DNA of 64,000 nucleotides from Pelomonas nitida. GTDB lineage: Bacteria; Pseudomonadota; Gammaproteobacteria; Burkholderiales; Burkholderiaceae_C. This document shows, piece after piece, positions 1-7,863 of this stretch; the stretch's first letter is position 1; each line of letters starts with the position of its first letter. Both the position numbers and the translations under genes were made by a program. The stretch lies in assembly GCF_043555975.1 (NCBI RefSeq), contig NZ_JBIGIA010000017.1, forward strand, positions 1 to 64,000, in the 5' to 3' direction. The notes beneath the pieces were generated by a model. The model ran no database searches, had not been told where the DNA came from, and was given only the letters and a program-made list of their open reading frames with translations.

Positions 1-201
<201 letters not shown>

Positions 202-210
202 GACAGCCTC

Positions 211-1161
211 CTAGCGCGAGCAAAGCTGGGCATGCCATGGCGCCGTGCGGCCTTCGGGGTCGGGCTGGCCATACACGCTGAGCTTGACCCCTTGGGCCCG
301 CGCCCAGCGCGCGAGCCAGGACGGTCCGAACCGGCCGCTGGCGCGGGCCGGCAGGCGGTAGGCCTCGTCACGCAGGGCTTCGTCCAGCGGCACGAAGGTG
401 TAGCCGAGTTCGGCGAGCGTCGTCAGCGTGCGGTCGAGGGTGTCCGCATTGAGGCGGTTGGCGTGGATCAGCAGGATCTGCGGGACCTGGCGACCCAGGA
501 GCTCCTGCGACATGGTTTCGAACACCCGCACCGAGGTGCGCAGATGCGCGTCGTATTCGTCGGCTACGGTCTGGCGGCGGGCCGCCTCGTGTGGCGCTCC
601 GAGATGGTCGTAGACGCAGGCGAAGAAGTAGTCGTCATGCTCGATCGTCATCGGCGCGACGGTGTAGCCGTGTGCGGCAAGGAAGGTCTCGAAAGCCGCT
701 CGATCCGCTTCGGTCCGGCCTGTCTGCGTGTAGGGATGGCGGTAGTAGCGCAGCGGGGCCTGGTGCTCGCGGGTGAGCCAGCGCGTGAGCACCTCGCCCT
801 TCAGCACCGCGGCCTCGACGTCTTCGCGGGACGATTGCCACAGCCCCACATGGCCGAAGTTGTGGTTGCCCAGTTCCATGCCGGCCTTCAGCCAGGCCGT
901 GAGCACGGCAATGCCGTCGTCGACATGGCCAGGGACGAGCAGCCGGTCCTCGTTGACAAAGCCCACCGCCTTGACGCCATGGCGCTTCAACGCCGCGAGC
1001 AGCTGTTCGTTGAGCCGTGCCGTCTCGCCGGTTGAGATGGCGGTGGCGCTGGCCGCGGGGACGTCGTCGATGGTGACGGCGATGCGCTTGGCGTCGGCAG
1101 CGAACACGGCGCTGGCGAACGCCAGGGGGAGCAGCGAGAGGGCGCGCGAGACACGGGGCAT
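211..1161 (-). CDS. Exported polysaccharide deacetylase family protein (NodB-like)
   Basis: 316 residues with a signal peptide (cleavage about residue 21, VFA|AD). The NodB/carbohydrate esterase 4 fold is recognisable from motif 1 TIDDVP (Asp32, Asp33; the usual form is TFDDG), motif 2 NHNFGH (His100 and His104, metal ligands), motif 3 RHPY near 141 and motif 5 LIHAN (His233). Members remove N- or O-acetyl groups from cell-surface or extracellular polysaccharides using a divalent metal. Here the protein is predicted to be periplasmic or secreted, and its substrate cannot be told. The gene stops next to the low-complexity tract at the window edge, so its downstream neighbours are unknown. The substitution in motif 1 is common in a divergent branch of the family. 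Confidence 0.85.
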   Translation of the reverse strand: MPRVSRALSLLPLAFASAVFAADAKRIAVTIDDVPAASATAISTGETARLNEQLLAALKRHGVKAVGFVNEDRLLVPGHVDDGIAVLTAWLKAGMELGNHNFGHVGLWQSSREDVEAAVLKGEVLTRWLTREHQAPLRYYRHPYTQTGRTEADRAAFETFLAAHGYTVAPMTIEHDDYFFACVYDHLGAPHEAARRQTVADEYDAHLRTSVRVFETMSQELLGRQVPQILLIHANRLNADTLDRTLTTLAELGYTFVPLDEALRDEAYRLPARASGRFGPSWLARWARAQGVKLSVYGQPDPEGRTAPWHAQLCSR

Positions 1162-1223
1162 GCGATCACTGTAGGGCCAGCGCGGGCCCGCCCGCCCGAG
1201 TTCACGGCGCGCCGCGAACGGCG

Positions 1224-2258
1224 CTATTGCGCCACCAGCTCCACGCGCCGGTTTTTCGCCCGGCCGGCGTCGTCGCCATTGCCGGCCACCGGCGCCAGCG
1301 AGGCCAGGCCCCTGGGCGCCAGCCGTTTGGCGTCGACCTTGTACGGCGCCGCCGTCAGCGCCGCGACGATGGCCTGGGCGCGCGCCAGGCTGAGCTTCTC
1401 GTTGGCGTCGAAGGCGCCGACGTTGTCGGTGTGGCCGACGATCCAGGCCTTCAGCGCGGGCTGGGCTTTCAGCAGCTCGGCCATGGCGTCGAGCTGGGGC
1501 TTGGACTCGGGCTTGAGCTCGGTCTTGCCGGTGTCGAAGAACAGGCCCGTCAGCGTGACGCGGCCTTCCGCCGCGAGGCCGGCCTGCAGCGCGGCCGGGT
1601 CCACGGCCACCTGGCCCGTGGCCATGGCGCGGGGCTCGACGATGTCCAGCAGCGTGGCCACCTGGCGGGTGCTCGGGTTGTTGGCCAGCGAGACGTGCAG
1701 CAGCACATGCACCTCGCGGCCACCACGGTTCAGCGACGCCACCAGCTGGCGCGCCTCACCGGCGCCCAGCGCGCCGTTGAGGCTGTAGCGGTTGCCCTCG
1801 GGCGAGGTGACATAGCCCTTGGCCCACTGCATGCCTTGCTCGATCTTGAGCTGGCGTGCGAGCGCGAAGTAGAGGTTGGCGCAGCCCTGTTCGCAGGCGT
1901 AGAGCGTCTTGAAGCCCGCCTGCGCCAGCGCCTGCTGGTAGTTGCGCCAGACCTCGGTGACCGACTTGCCCACGGGGGCGATGTAGATCGTGCGGGTGAC
2001 GGCGCCCTCCAGCGGCAGCAGCGTCTTGAAGCGGTCGCCGTTCTTCGGGTCCAGCTCGGCGGCGGCCGGCAGCGGCGAGGCCTCCCAGTCCGCCTTGAAC
2101 TGGCCGGCCAGCCACGAGCCGGCGAAGCGGCTGATCAGCGGGTGGTCTTGCGCGCCGGGCAGGTCGGCGACCGGCACGTCGGCCGCCAGGGCGGCGATGC
2201 CGCTGAGCCCGGTGAGCGCGGCGAGCAGGGCGGAGGCGAGGCGGTGGATGTACGGCAT
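1224..2258 (-). CDS. OmpA-family outer membrane protein with N-terminal DUF4892-like region
   Basis: 344 residues with a signal peptide ending near residue 26 (ALAAD). The N-terminal two thirds (about 27-225) resemble the DUF4892 region, including DHPLISRFAGSW. The C-terminal 110 residues are an OmpA peptidoglycan-binding domain: FFDTGKTELKPES, then VGHTDNVG, then the final GRAKNRRVELV with the conserved Asn-Arg-Arg. The protein probably tethers the envelope to peptidoglycan. Twenty-two bases upstream lies a deleted tandem copy (2281-2517), so the two arose by duplication. Convincing family membership; the role of the DUF4892 part is not established. Confidence 0.85.
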   Translation of the reverse strand: MPYIHRLASALLAALTGLSGIAALAADVPVADLPGAQDHPLISRFAGSWLAGQFKADWEASPLPAAAELDPKNGDRFKTLLPLEGAVTRTIYIAPVGKSVTEVWRNYQQALAQAGFKTLYACEQGCANLYFALARQLKIEQGMQWAKGYVTSPEGNRYSLNGALGAGEARQLVASLNRGGREVHVLLHVSLANNPSTRQVATLLDIVEPRAMATGQVAVDPAALQAGLAAEGRVTLTGLFFDTGKTELKPESKPQLDAMAELLKAQPALKAWIVGHTDNVGAFDANEKLSLARAQAIVAALTAAPYKVDAKRLAPRGLASLAPVAGNGDDAGRAKNRRVELVAQ

Positions 2259-2280
2259 GGTGGTCAGTGCGCTTTCGGCG

Positions 2281-2517
2281 TTATTGGAGAACCATCTCGA
2301 CGCGGCGGTTCCTGGCGCGGCCGTCTTCGCTGGTGCCGGGGAAGGTGCGCTGCTCCCAGTCCTGCTGTGCGTAGCCCGCGAGCAGGCTGCCGCTGAAGCG
2401 CTTGAGGACGGGGTGATCGGCGCTGCCGGGGACGTCTGCCTTGGGGATGCCGGCCCCGGCGGCGGTGGCGAGCGAGCGCGTGGCGAGGACGGCGAGTGTG
2501 GCGCGCAGAGCTGTCAT
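2281..2517 (-). pseudogene. Remnant of a second DUF4892-OmpA gene (internal deletion)
   Basis: 78 codons starting at an ATG followed by a plausible signal peptide. Residues after the signal read IPKADVPGSADHPVLKRFSG, matching the N-terminus of the neighbouring OmpA-family protein (VPVADLPGAQDHPLISRFAG). After LLAGYAQQDWEQRTFP the frame jumps to GRARNRRVEMVLQ, which matches that neighbour's last residues (GRAKNRRVELVAQ). About 270 residues, including most of the OmpA domain, are therefore missing while the frame is kept. Either a decayed tandem duplicate or an artefact of assembly collapse between two similar genes. Confidence 0.75.
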
Positions 2518-2646
2518 GGGTGGCGGCGTGGCAGGCGGGGTCGGATGTTGACCCCGGCAACGCACCAGTTTCCCGTGCCGCCGACCTGCAAACGTGGGAG
2601 ACCGGCCTGCGGCGTGGTCCCCAACCGTAAGCGGCCTGACAAACGA

Positions 2647-3402
2647 CTACGCGAGCGCAGTCTCCGGGCTGCGGTAGTGGTAGCGGTAGGCGAACACGAA
2701 GCCCAGGCGCGCGTAGAGGCGCTGGGCGACGGCGTTGTCGCAGCCGACCTGCAGGTAGGCCTGGCGGGCGCCCTGGGCATGCGCGAGCGCCAGCAGCGCA
2801 CGGCACAGCCGTTCGCCATGGCCCTGGCGCGGCACGGCGGCGGCGATGTCGTACAGGCCCGCGAGGTCGCCGTCGACCACCATCTGGCCGCAGGCGAGCA
2901 GGGCGCCGTTGGCGTCGTTCAGCGCGAAGCCCTGGTAGGTGACCGGGGCGCTGGCGATGCGCTCGGCGTGTGCGGCGATGGCCGTCGCCGACGAGCCGCG
3001 CAGCGCGCCGACCTTGGCGGCGTAGGCGGGTGCGCTCAGGGCCTGGAGGGCGACGGGGGCGGCGGGGGCGGCATCTGGCACGAGGTCATCCAGCACCATG
3101 ACGTCGGCCGCGTCGAACGCGCCCCAGCCTTTGGCGGCCAGCCGCGCGTCCAGGTCGGCCGGCTGGCTCCAGGGCGTCACGCGCACCGCCAGCGGCAGGC
3201 CGGCGGCGTCATAGGCTTGCTGGCAGCGCGCCAGCAGATCGTCCAGCGGCAGCGTGCCCTGGCGCAGCGCGTTGATGCAGCGCGATCGCTTGGCCTTGCC
3301 GGGCGACAGCCGGATCAACCAGCCGTCGATGTCGGCCTGCTGGGGTGGCGCCGAGGCGTCCAGGCCGGCGAGTTCGGCGCGGAGGGCGAGGGAATCGTTC
3401 AT
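2647..3402 (-). CDS. GNAT family N-acetyltransferase
   Basis: About 251 residues (an in-frame ATG 15 bases upstream at 3417 is an alternative start). The N-terminal half has the GWLIRLSPGKAKR segment typical of two-domain GNAT proteins. The C-terminal half is the GNAT fold, with the acetyl-CoA pyrophosphate loop RQGHGERL near residue 195 and the terminal AVAQRLYARLGF motif. It transfers an acyl group from CoA to an unknown amine. It lies between parA and the OmpA genes, the position where parB is expected in many relatives, so the local order has been rearranged. Substrate unknown. Confidence 0.8.
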   Translation of the reverse strand: MNDSLALRAELAGLDASAPPQQADIDGWLIRLSPGKAKRSRCINALRQGTLPLDDLLARCQQAYDAAGLPLAVRVTPWSQPADLDARLAAKGWGAFDAADVMVLDDLVPDAAPAAPVALQALSAPAYAAKVGALRGSSATAIAAHAERIASAPVTYQGFALNDANGALLACGQMVVDGDLAGLYDIAAAVPRQGHGERLCRALLALAHAQGARQAYLQVGCDNAVAQRLYARLGFVFAYRYHYRSPETALA

Positions 3403-3469
3403 GGGCTCAAGGCGCATCCCGTGCGCGAATCGTGGGGGACCGGAGCCGGCTGGCGTGCGAGCGGCACGC

Positions 3470-4243
3470 TTACCGCATCGTCTCGATCCGCTTCACCATT
3501 TCCTTGGCGAAGTCGATGAAGGCCTGCGCGCCCTTGGAGGTCGGGTCGAACACGACGCCGGGCAGGCCGTAGCTGGGGGCTTCGGCCAGGCGCACATTGC
3601 GCGGGATGACGGTGTCGAAGACTTTCTCGCCGAAGTGGGCCTTGAGCTGGTCGCTGACCTGCTGCTGCAGCGTGATGCGCGGGTCGTACATGACGCGCAG
3701 CAGGCCGATGATCTCGAGGTCGCCGTTCAGGTTGGCGTGGATCTGCTTGATGGTGTTGACCAGGTCGGTCAGGCCTTCCAGCGCGAAGTACTCGCACTGC
3801 ATCGGCACGATGACGCCGTGGGCGCTGCACAGCCCGTTCAGCGTCAGCATGGACAGCGAGGGCGGGCAGTCGATGAGGACGAAGTCGTAGTCGGCGCCGG
3901 CCTCGGCGAGCGCGGTTTTGAGCCGGGCCTCGCGGCGCTCCAGCGCCACCAGGTCCACCTCGGCGCCGGCCAGTTCGCGGTTGGCGCCCAGCACGTCATA
4001 GCCGGCCTTGTCTGCCCGGGCCCGCGCCTCGGCGATGGAGGCGGACTCCAGCAGCACGTCGTAGACCGTCAGGGCCAGCGTGCGCTTGTCGATGCCGGAA
4101 CCCATGGTCGCGTTGCCCTGGGGGTCCAGGTCGATGACGAGCACACGCTGGCCGATGGAGGCCAGGCCGGCGGCCAGGTTGACGGTGGTGGTGGTCTTGC
4201 CGACGCCACCCTTCTGGTTGGCGATGCAGAAAATCTTGGCCAT
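3470..4243 (-). CDS. parA: Chromosome-partitioning ATPase ParA (Soj)
   Basis: 257 residues from the ATG immediately before KIFCIANQ; an upstream in-frame start would add nine non-conserved residues. Deviant Walker A KGGVGKTT at 11-18 (signature Lys11), the DLDPQGN switch near 38-44, and Walker B VLIDCPP with Asp125 are all present. ParA binds DNA nonspecifically in the ATP state and, with ParB bound at parS, segregates the origin region. Three parS sites lie 0.3-1.9 kb upstream, in rsmG and mnmG. No parB follows the gene within this window: the next gene is a GNAT enzyme. Confidence 0.95.
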   Translation of the reverse strand: MAKIFCIANQKGGVGKTTTTVNLAAGLASIGQRVLVIDLDPQGNATMGSGIDKRTLALTVYDVLLESASIAEARARADKAGYDVLGANRELAGAEVDLVALERREARLKTALAEAGADYDFVLIDCPPSLSMLTLNGLCSAHGVIVPMQCEYFALEGLTDLVNTIKQIHANLNGDLEIIGLLRVMYDPRITLQQQVSDQLKAHFGEKVFDTVIPRNVRLAEAPSYGLPGVVFDPTSKGAQAFIDFAKEMVKRIETMR

Positions 4244-4475
4244 GGGTTCCAGTTCTCGGACTGCCGGCATCGTACCGGGGAGAGGGCGGGGCAGAGGGTG
4301 GGAGTTCTTCGGTCGTGTCCGAAAGGCGCGTCAAAAAGCCACCGAGCTAGACGCAAATCGGAGCCATGGCTTGACGATGGCGAGCTTTTGCAACGACGGG
4401 CGGGGTGCATTGGCGTGCCAGGCGGGCGCGGTGGAGGGGCGCCCACCTACTTGCGGCGCGACCCGCGAATTGACT
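4244..4475. other. Gap between parA and rsmG
   Basis: 232 bases with no supported gene and no convincing terminator. GC-rich short complementarities around 4430-4450 (GGTGG...CCACC) could form a weak hairpin on the minus strand after rsmG, but there is no T tract. It probably contains the parA promoter. Confidence 0.4.
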
Positions 4476-5108
4476 TCAGCGAGGTCGCATCCAGACGATG
4501 CAGCGCTGTGCGTCCAGGCCGGGTACGGCCAGTTGTTCCACGTGAAACACCTCCACGGCGGCGGGCAGTGCGGCGATTTCGTCGGCCGGGTGCTGGCCCT
4601 TCATGGCCATCCAGACCGCGCCCTCGGCGAGGTGCTGGCGGGTCAGTGTCGTGAAGTCCAGCAGCGACGCGAAGGCGCGGGACGTGATGACGCCGAAAGA
4701 TTTCGTGTCCAGCTGCTCGACGCGGCTGTGCACGCCGTGCAGGTTGGGCAGCTTCAGCTCGGCAGCCACCTGCTGGATGAAGGTAGCTTTCTTCGCGACC
4801 GCGTCCACGCAGCTCACGTCGGTGTCCGGGCAGCAGATGGCGATGACCACGCCGGGCAGGCCGCCGCCGGCGCCCACGTCCATGAGTCTGGCCGGCGCAC
4901 CGTGGCGCAACAGAGGCGGCAGGGCCGAGAGGCTGTCTACGAGATGGTGACTCAGCATCTGCGCTGGGTCGCGCAAGGCGGTCAGGTTGTAGACCTTGTT
5001 CCACTTCTGCAGCAGGGCCAGGTAGGCCAGCAGCTGTTCTTGTTGATGGGAGCTGAGGTTGAGACCCAGGGACGCGATGTCCTGGGCCAATCGTTCTGCG
5101 AGGATCAA
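4476..5108 (-). CDS. rsmG: 16S rRNA (guanine527-N7)-methyltransferase RsmG (GidB)
   Basis: 210 residues, the usual length. The SAM-binding motif LMDVGAGGGLPG lies near residue 75, preceded by the conserved KWNKVYNLTA and SHHLVDSLS; SRAF lies near 144. RsmG methylates G527 of 16S rRNA; its loss gives low-level streptomycin resistance. The start is a TTG whose last two bases form the upstream gene's TGA stop (TTGA), so translation is coupled to the isochorismatase-family gene. A parS site lies in the 3' part and encodes FHVEQ. Confidence 0.95.
   Translation of the reverse strand: MILAERLAQDIASLGLNLSSHQQEQLLAYLALLQKWNKVYNLTALRDPAQMLSHHLVDSLSALPPLLRHGAPARLMDVGAGGGLPGVVIAICCPDTDVSCVDAVAKKATFIQQVAAELKLPNLHGVHSRVEQLDTKSFGVITSRAFASLLDFTTLTRQHLAEGAVWMAMKGQHPADEIAALPAAVEVFHVEQLAVPGLDAQRCIVWMRPR
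4534..4549. other. parS centromere site (one mismatch) inside rsmG
   Basis: TGTTCCACGTGAAACA differs by one base from the palindrome TGTTTCACGTGAAACA, the near-universal bacterial ParB-binding parS sequence. It lies in the coding sequence of rsmG, next to parA. Confidence 0.85.
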
Positions 5109-5611
5109 GCCAACACCTCGGTCATCGTTGTCAGGGGAATACCAGCCTCTTGAAGTTCTTGGTTCACGCGGTCTCGCACGGCAGTGGCCGCCAGTTCGTT
5201 CTGGGGCCAGGTGTGGTGGGCGTCTGCCACCACAGTCACCGGCACCGCCCGTCGATCCCCACCCAGTGCGGTGGCCTGAACGCAGCAGTCGCTCTGGAGC
5301 CCGGCGAGCAGGATGCGCTCCTGGCCCGCCAGCAGTGGGGCGAGGGCGGCGTTGCTGAAGGCATCGGGTTCCACCTTCAGGATGCGCGGCTCGTCGGCGG
5401 CAGGCGCCAGACGTGGGTCGATGGCAAACCCGGCACCATCCATCGGGCCGCCAGGTTCATGGTGCTGTACCCACAGCACGGGCCAGCCTCGGGCTCGGGC
5501 GTGGGCGACGAGGCGCTGGCAGACCGTGATCAGTTCGTCGCCGTCGGGCATGGGCCAGTCGCCCGTGAAGGCGCCGACCTGGGTGTCGATGATGACCAAG
5601 GCGGTTTTCAT
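5105..5611 (-). CDS. Isochorismatase-family cysteine hydrolase
   Basis: 168 residues. The family's catalytic triad is visible: Asp9 in VIIDTQ, Lys79 in RILKVEPDAF, and Cys110 in LAGLQSDCCVQAT, together with the cis-peptide region before the Cys. Such enzymes hydrolyse amides such as nicotinamide, N-carbamoylsarcosine or isochorismate-type ethers; the substrate here cannot be told. It sits between mnmG and rsmG and overlaps both by 4 bases (5608-5611 and 5105-5108), so it is co-translated with two RNA-modification genes, which normally adjoin directly. No functional link to them is known. Confidence 0.85.
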   Translation of the reverse strand: MKTALVIIDTQVGAFTGDWPMPDGDELITVCQRLVAHARARGWPVLWVQHHEPGGPMDGAGFAIDPRLAPAADEPRILKVEPDAFSNAALAPLLAGQERILLAGLQSDCCVQATALGGDRRAVPVTVVADAHHTWPQNELAATAVRDRVNQELQEAGIPLTTMTEVLA

Positions 5612-7569
5612 GCGGCCTCCGCTTCCGTGAAGCCCTTGAACTTGCCCTTCTTCAGGTGCACCAGCAGCAGCGAGATGGCCGCAGGCGTGATGCCCGAGAT
5701 CCGTGATGCCTGGCCCAGCGTTTCGGGGCGGTGAGCGTTCAGCTTCTGGCGCGCCTCGAAGGAGAGGGCGTGGACGAGGCTGTAGTCCAGCTCTTCGGGC
5801 AGCTTCAGGTGTTCGAAGTGGGCGGCGCGGGCGACGTCGTCGACCTGCTTGTTGATGTAGCCGGCGTACTTGACGCTGATTTCCACTTGTTCGGTGACGA
5901 GGCTGGCCAGTTCGTCGCCCAGCTCGGCGCGCAGTGTTTCACGTGAAACACCAGCGTCGGGCTTGGCAATGGCGGCTACCTCGGCCACGGTGTCAAAGCC
6001 GACGCCCGGGCGGCGCAGCAGGTCGGCCAGGTTGTACTCGCGCTCCAGGGCCTTGCCCACCAGCCGCTCGGCGTCTGGCCCCGGCAGGATGCCGGGGTGC
6101 ACCCAAGTGCTCTTCAGCTTCTCTGTTTCACGTGAAACAGCGTCGCGCTTGCGGTTGAAGGCGGCCCAACGCTCGTCGTCCACCAGGCCCAGCTGGCGGC
6201 CGGTTTCGGTCAGGCGGGCGTCGGCGTTGTCTTCGCGCAGCTGCAGACGGAACTCCGCGCGGCTGGTGAACATGCGGTACGGCTCGGTCACGCCCTTCGT
6301 GATGAGGTCGTCCACCAGCACGCCGAGGTAGGCCTGGTCGCGCGCGGGCGTCCACGGGCCATCGCCACGAACCTGCAGTGCGGCGTTCAGGCCGGCGAAC
6401 AGGCCCTGCGCCGCCGCTTCCTCGTAGCCGGTGGTGCCGTTGATCTGGCCGGCGAAGAACAGGCCCTGGATGACCTTGGTCTCGAACGAGGCCTTGAGCC
6501 CGCGCGGGTCGAAGTAGTCGTACTCGATGGCGTAGCCGGGGCGCAGGATGTCGGCGTTCTCCAGGCCGGGAATGCTGCGCACGGCGGCGAGCTGGATGTC
6601 GAAGGGCAGGGAGGTGGAGATGCCGTTCGGGTAGAACTCGTGCGTCGTCAGGCCCTCGGGCTCCAGGAAGATCTGGTGCGAGTCCTTGTCGGCGAAGCGG
6701 TTCACCTTGTCTTCGATGCTCGGGCAGTAGCGCGGGCCCACGCCCTCGATGACGCCGGTGAACATCGGGCTGCGGTCGAAGCCGCTGCGGATGATCTCGT
6801 GCGTGCGGGCATTGGTGTGCGTGATCCAGCAGGGCACTTGCTGCGGGTGCATGGCCGTGTTGCCCATGAAGCTGAACACCGGCACCGGTGTCAGGTCCCC
6901 GGGCTGGGCCTCGCACTTGGAGAAGTCGATCGTGCGGCCGTCGATGCGCGGCGGCGTGCCGGTCTTCAGGCGCCCCTGCGGTAGCTTCAGCTCCTTGAGC
7001 CGGGCCGACAGGCTCACGGCCGGCGGGTCACCGGCGCGGCCGGCGGCGTAGTTCTGCAGGCCCACGTGCACGCGCCCGTCCAGGAAGGTGCCGGCCGTCA
7101 GCACGACCGCGCGGGCGCGGAACGCGATGCCCGCCTGCGTGACGGCGCCCACCACCCGGTCGCCTTCCACCATCAGGTCGTCCACGGCCTGCTGGAACAG
7201 CATCAGGTTGGGCTGGTTCTCCAGCCGGCGGCGGATGGCCGCCTTGTAGAGGATGCGGTCGGCCTGGACGCGGGTGGCGCGCACGGCCGGGCCTTTGCTG
7301 CCGTTCAAGATGCGGAACTGGATGCCGCCCTCGTCGGTGGCCAGCGCCATCGCGCCACCCAGCGCGTCGACCTCTTTCACGAGGTGGCCCTTGCCGATGC
7401 CGCCGATGCTGGGGTTGCAGCTCATCTGGCCCAGCGTTTCGATGTTGTGGGTCAGCAGCAGCGTCTGTGCGCCCATGCGCGCGGCCGCCAGTGCCGCCTC
7501 GGTGCCGGCGTGGCCACCGCCGACGACGATGACATCGAATTCCTTGGGGTAGAGCATCTCTTGATCCAT
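5608..7569 (-). CDS. mnmG: tRNA uridine-5-carboxymethylaminomethyl modification enzyme MnmG (GidA)
   Basis: 653 residues from ATG at 7569 (MDQEMLYPKEF); ATG at 7557 is equally possible. The FAD-binding dinucleotide motif VVGGGHAGTEAALA follows at once, then SCNPSIGGIGKGHL, TAGTFLDG, and the conserved PRYCPSIEDKV segment. With MnmE it makes cmnm5U34 in tRNAs reading split codon boxes, using FAD, methylene-THF and glycine. The C-terminal helical domain (LSFEARQKLNAHRPETLGQASRISGITPAAIS) is complete. Two perfect parS sites are embedded and encode VSRET twice. The first gene of a coupled mnmG-hydrolase-rsmG unit. Confidence 0.97.
   Translation of the reverse strand: MDQEMLYPKEFDVIVVGGGHAGTEAALAAARMGAQTLLLTHNIETLGQMSCNPSIGGIGKGHLVKEVDALGGAMALATDEGGIQFRILNGSKGPAVRATRVQADRILYKAAIRRRLENQPNLMLFQQAVDDLMVEGDRVVGAVTQAGIAFRARAVVLTAGTFLDGRVHVGLQNYAAGRAGDPPAVSLSARLKELKLPQGRLKTGTPPRIDGRTIDFSKCEAQPGDLTPVPVFSFMGNTAMHPQQVPCWITHTNARTHEIIRSGFDRSPMFTGVIEGVGPRYCPSIEDKVNRFADKDSHQIFLEPEGLTTHEFYPNGISTSLPFDIQLAAVRSIPGLENADILRPGYAIEYDYFDPRGLKASFETKVIQGLFFAGQINGTTGYEEAAAQGLFAGLNAALQVRGDGPWTPARDQAYLGVLVDDLITKGVTEPYRMFTSRAEFRLQLREDNADARLTETGRQLGLVDDERWAAFNRKRDAVSRETEKLKSTWVHPGILPGPDAERLVGKALEREYNLADLLRRPGVGFDTVAEVAAIAKPDAGVSRETLRAELGDELASLVTEQVEISVKYAGYINKQVDDVARAAHFEHLKLPEELDYSLVHALSFEARQKLNAHRPETLGQASRISGITPAAISLLLVHLKKGKFKGFTEAEAA
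5935..5950. other. parS centromere site (perfect) inside mnmG
   Basis: TGTTTCACGTGAAACA is an exact 16-bp parS palindrome, the ParB-binding site. It lies in the 3' part of mnmG, about 1.7 kb from parA. Confidence 0.93.
6124..6139. other. parS centromere site (perfect) inside mnmG
   Basis: A second exact TGTTTCACGTGAAACA, 189 bases from the previous copy and about 1.9 kb from parA. Clustered sites of this kind load ParB and condensin near the replication origin. Confidence 0.93.
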
Positions 7570-7863
7570 TCCGCATTTCGGGCCGAGCGCCGGGCCGCTC
7601 AGGCGATGGGCTTGCCGGCCGGGCCGGCAAGCATCGCCGTCCCCTCGGGGGGCGGCCAAGGCGCGCCCTGGACGAGGGGCACCCATGCCATCGGGCAAAC
7701 CCCGAATTTTACGAAGCCGCTGTGGACAAGTCACCCTGTCGTGCACGCTGATCAGGGCCACGGCAGCCACGAATGCCGGTCGGCTGGTTGGCGCCGGCTT
7801 GACCCGGCCAGCCCTCCGCGCCTACGCTGCCGCTCCTAACACGCCAACCCCAGGGCTGCCGCC
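7570..7863. promoter_or_regulatory. Divergent intergenic region of mnmG and the 7864 gene
   Basis: 294 bases with no gene. The mnmG-proximal half is a dispersed hairpin repeat (7580-7652). The rest should carry the promoters of two divergent genes. A single DnaA-box-like TGTGGACAA is at 7721-7729. No clear -10/-35 pair could be fixed by eye. Confidence 0.4.
7580..7652 (+). repeat. Dispersed hairpin repeat, copy A
   Basis: Begins GGGCCGAGCGCCGGGCCGCT and ends GCATCGCCGTCCCCTCGGGG. Between them an imperfect stem forms from GGCGATG..CTTGCCGGC and GCCGGCAAGCATCGCC with a 2-base bulge. The same outer blocks occur at 31651-31745 with a different but still self-complementary stem tip, and partly at 58432-58484 inverted. 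It resembles REP/MITE-like intergenic repeats, with no mobility gene seen. Confidence 0.75.

Noticed and set aside
1227..2396. 389-codon plus-strand open frame opposite the OmpA gene
   Set aside because: Shadow of the OmpA-family gene; no family and biased composition.
7721..7729. DnaA-box-like TGTGGACAA as a replication origin
   Set aside because: Only one box, no AT-rich unwinding region, no cluster; not enough for oriC.
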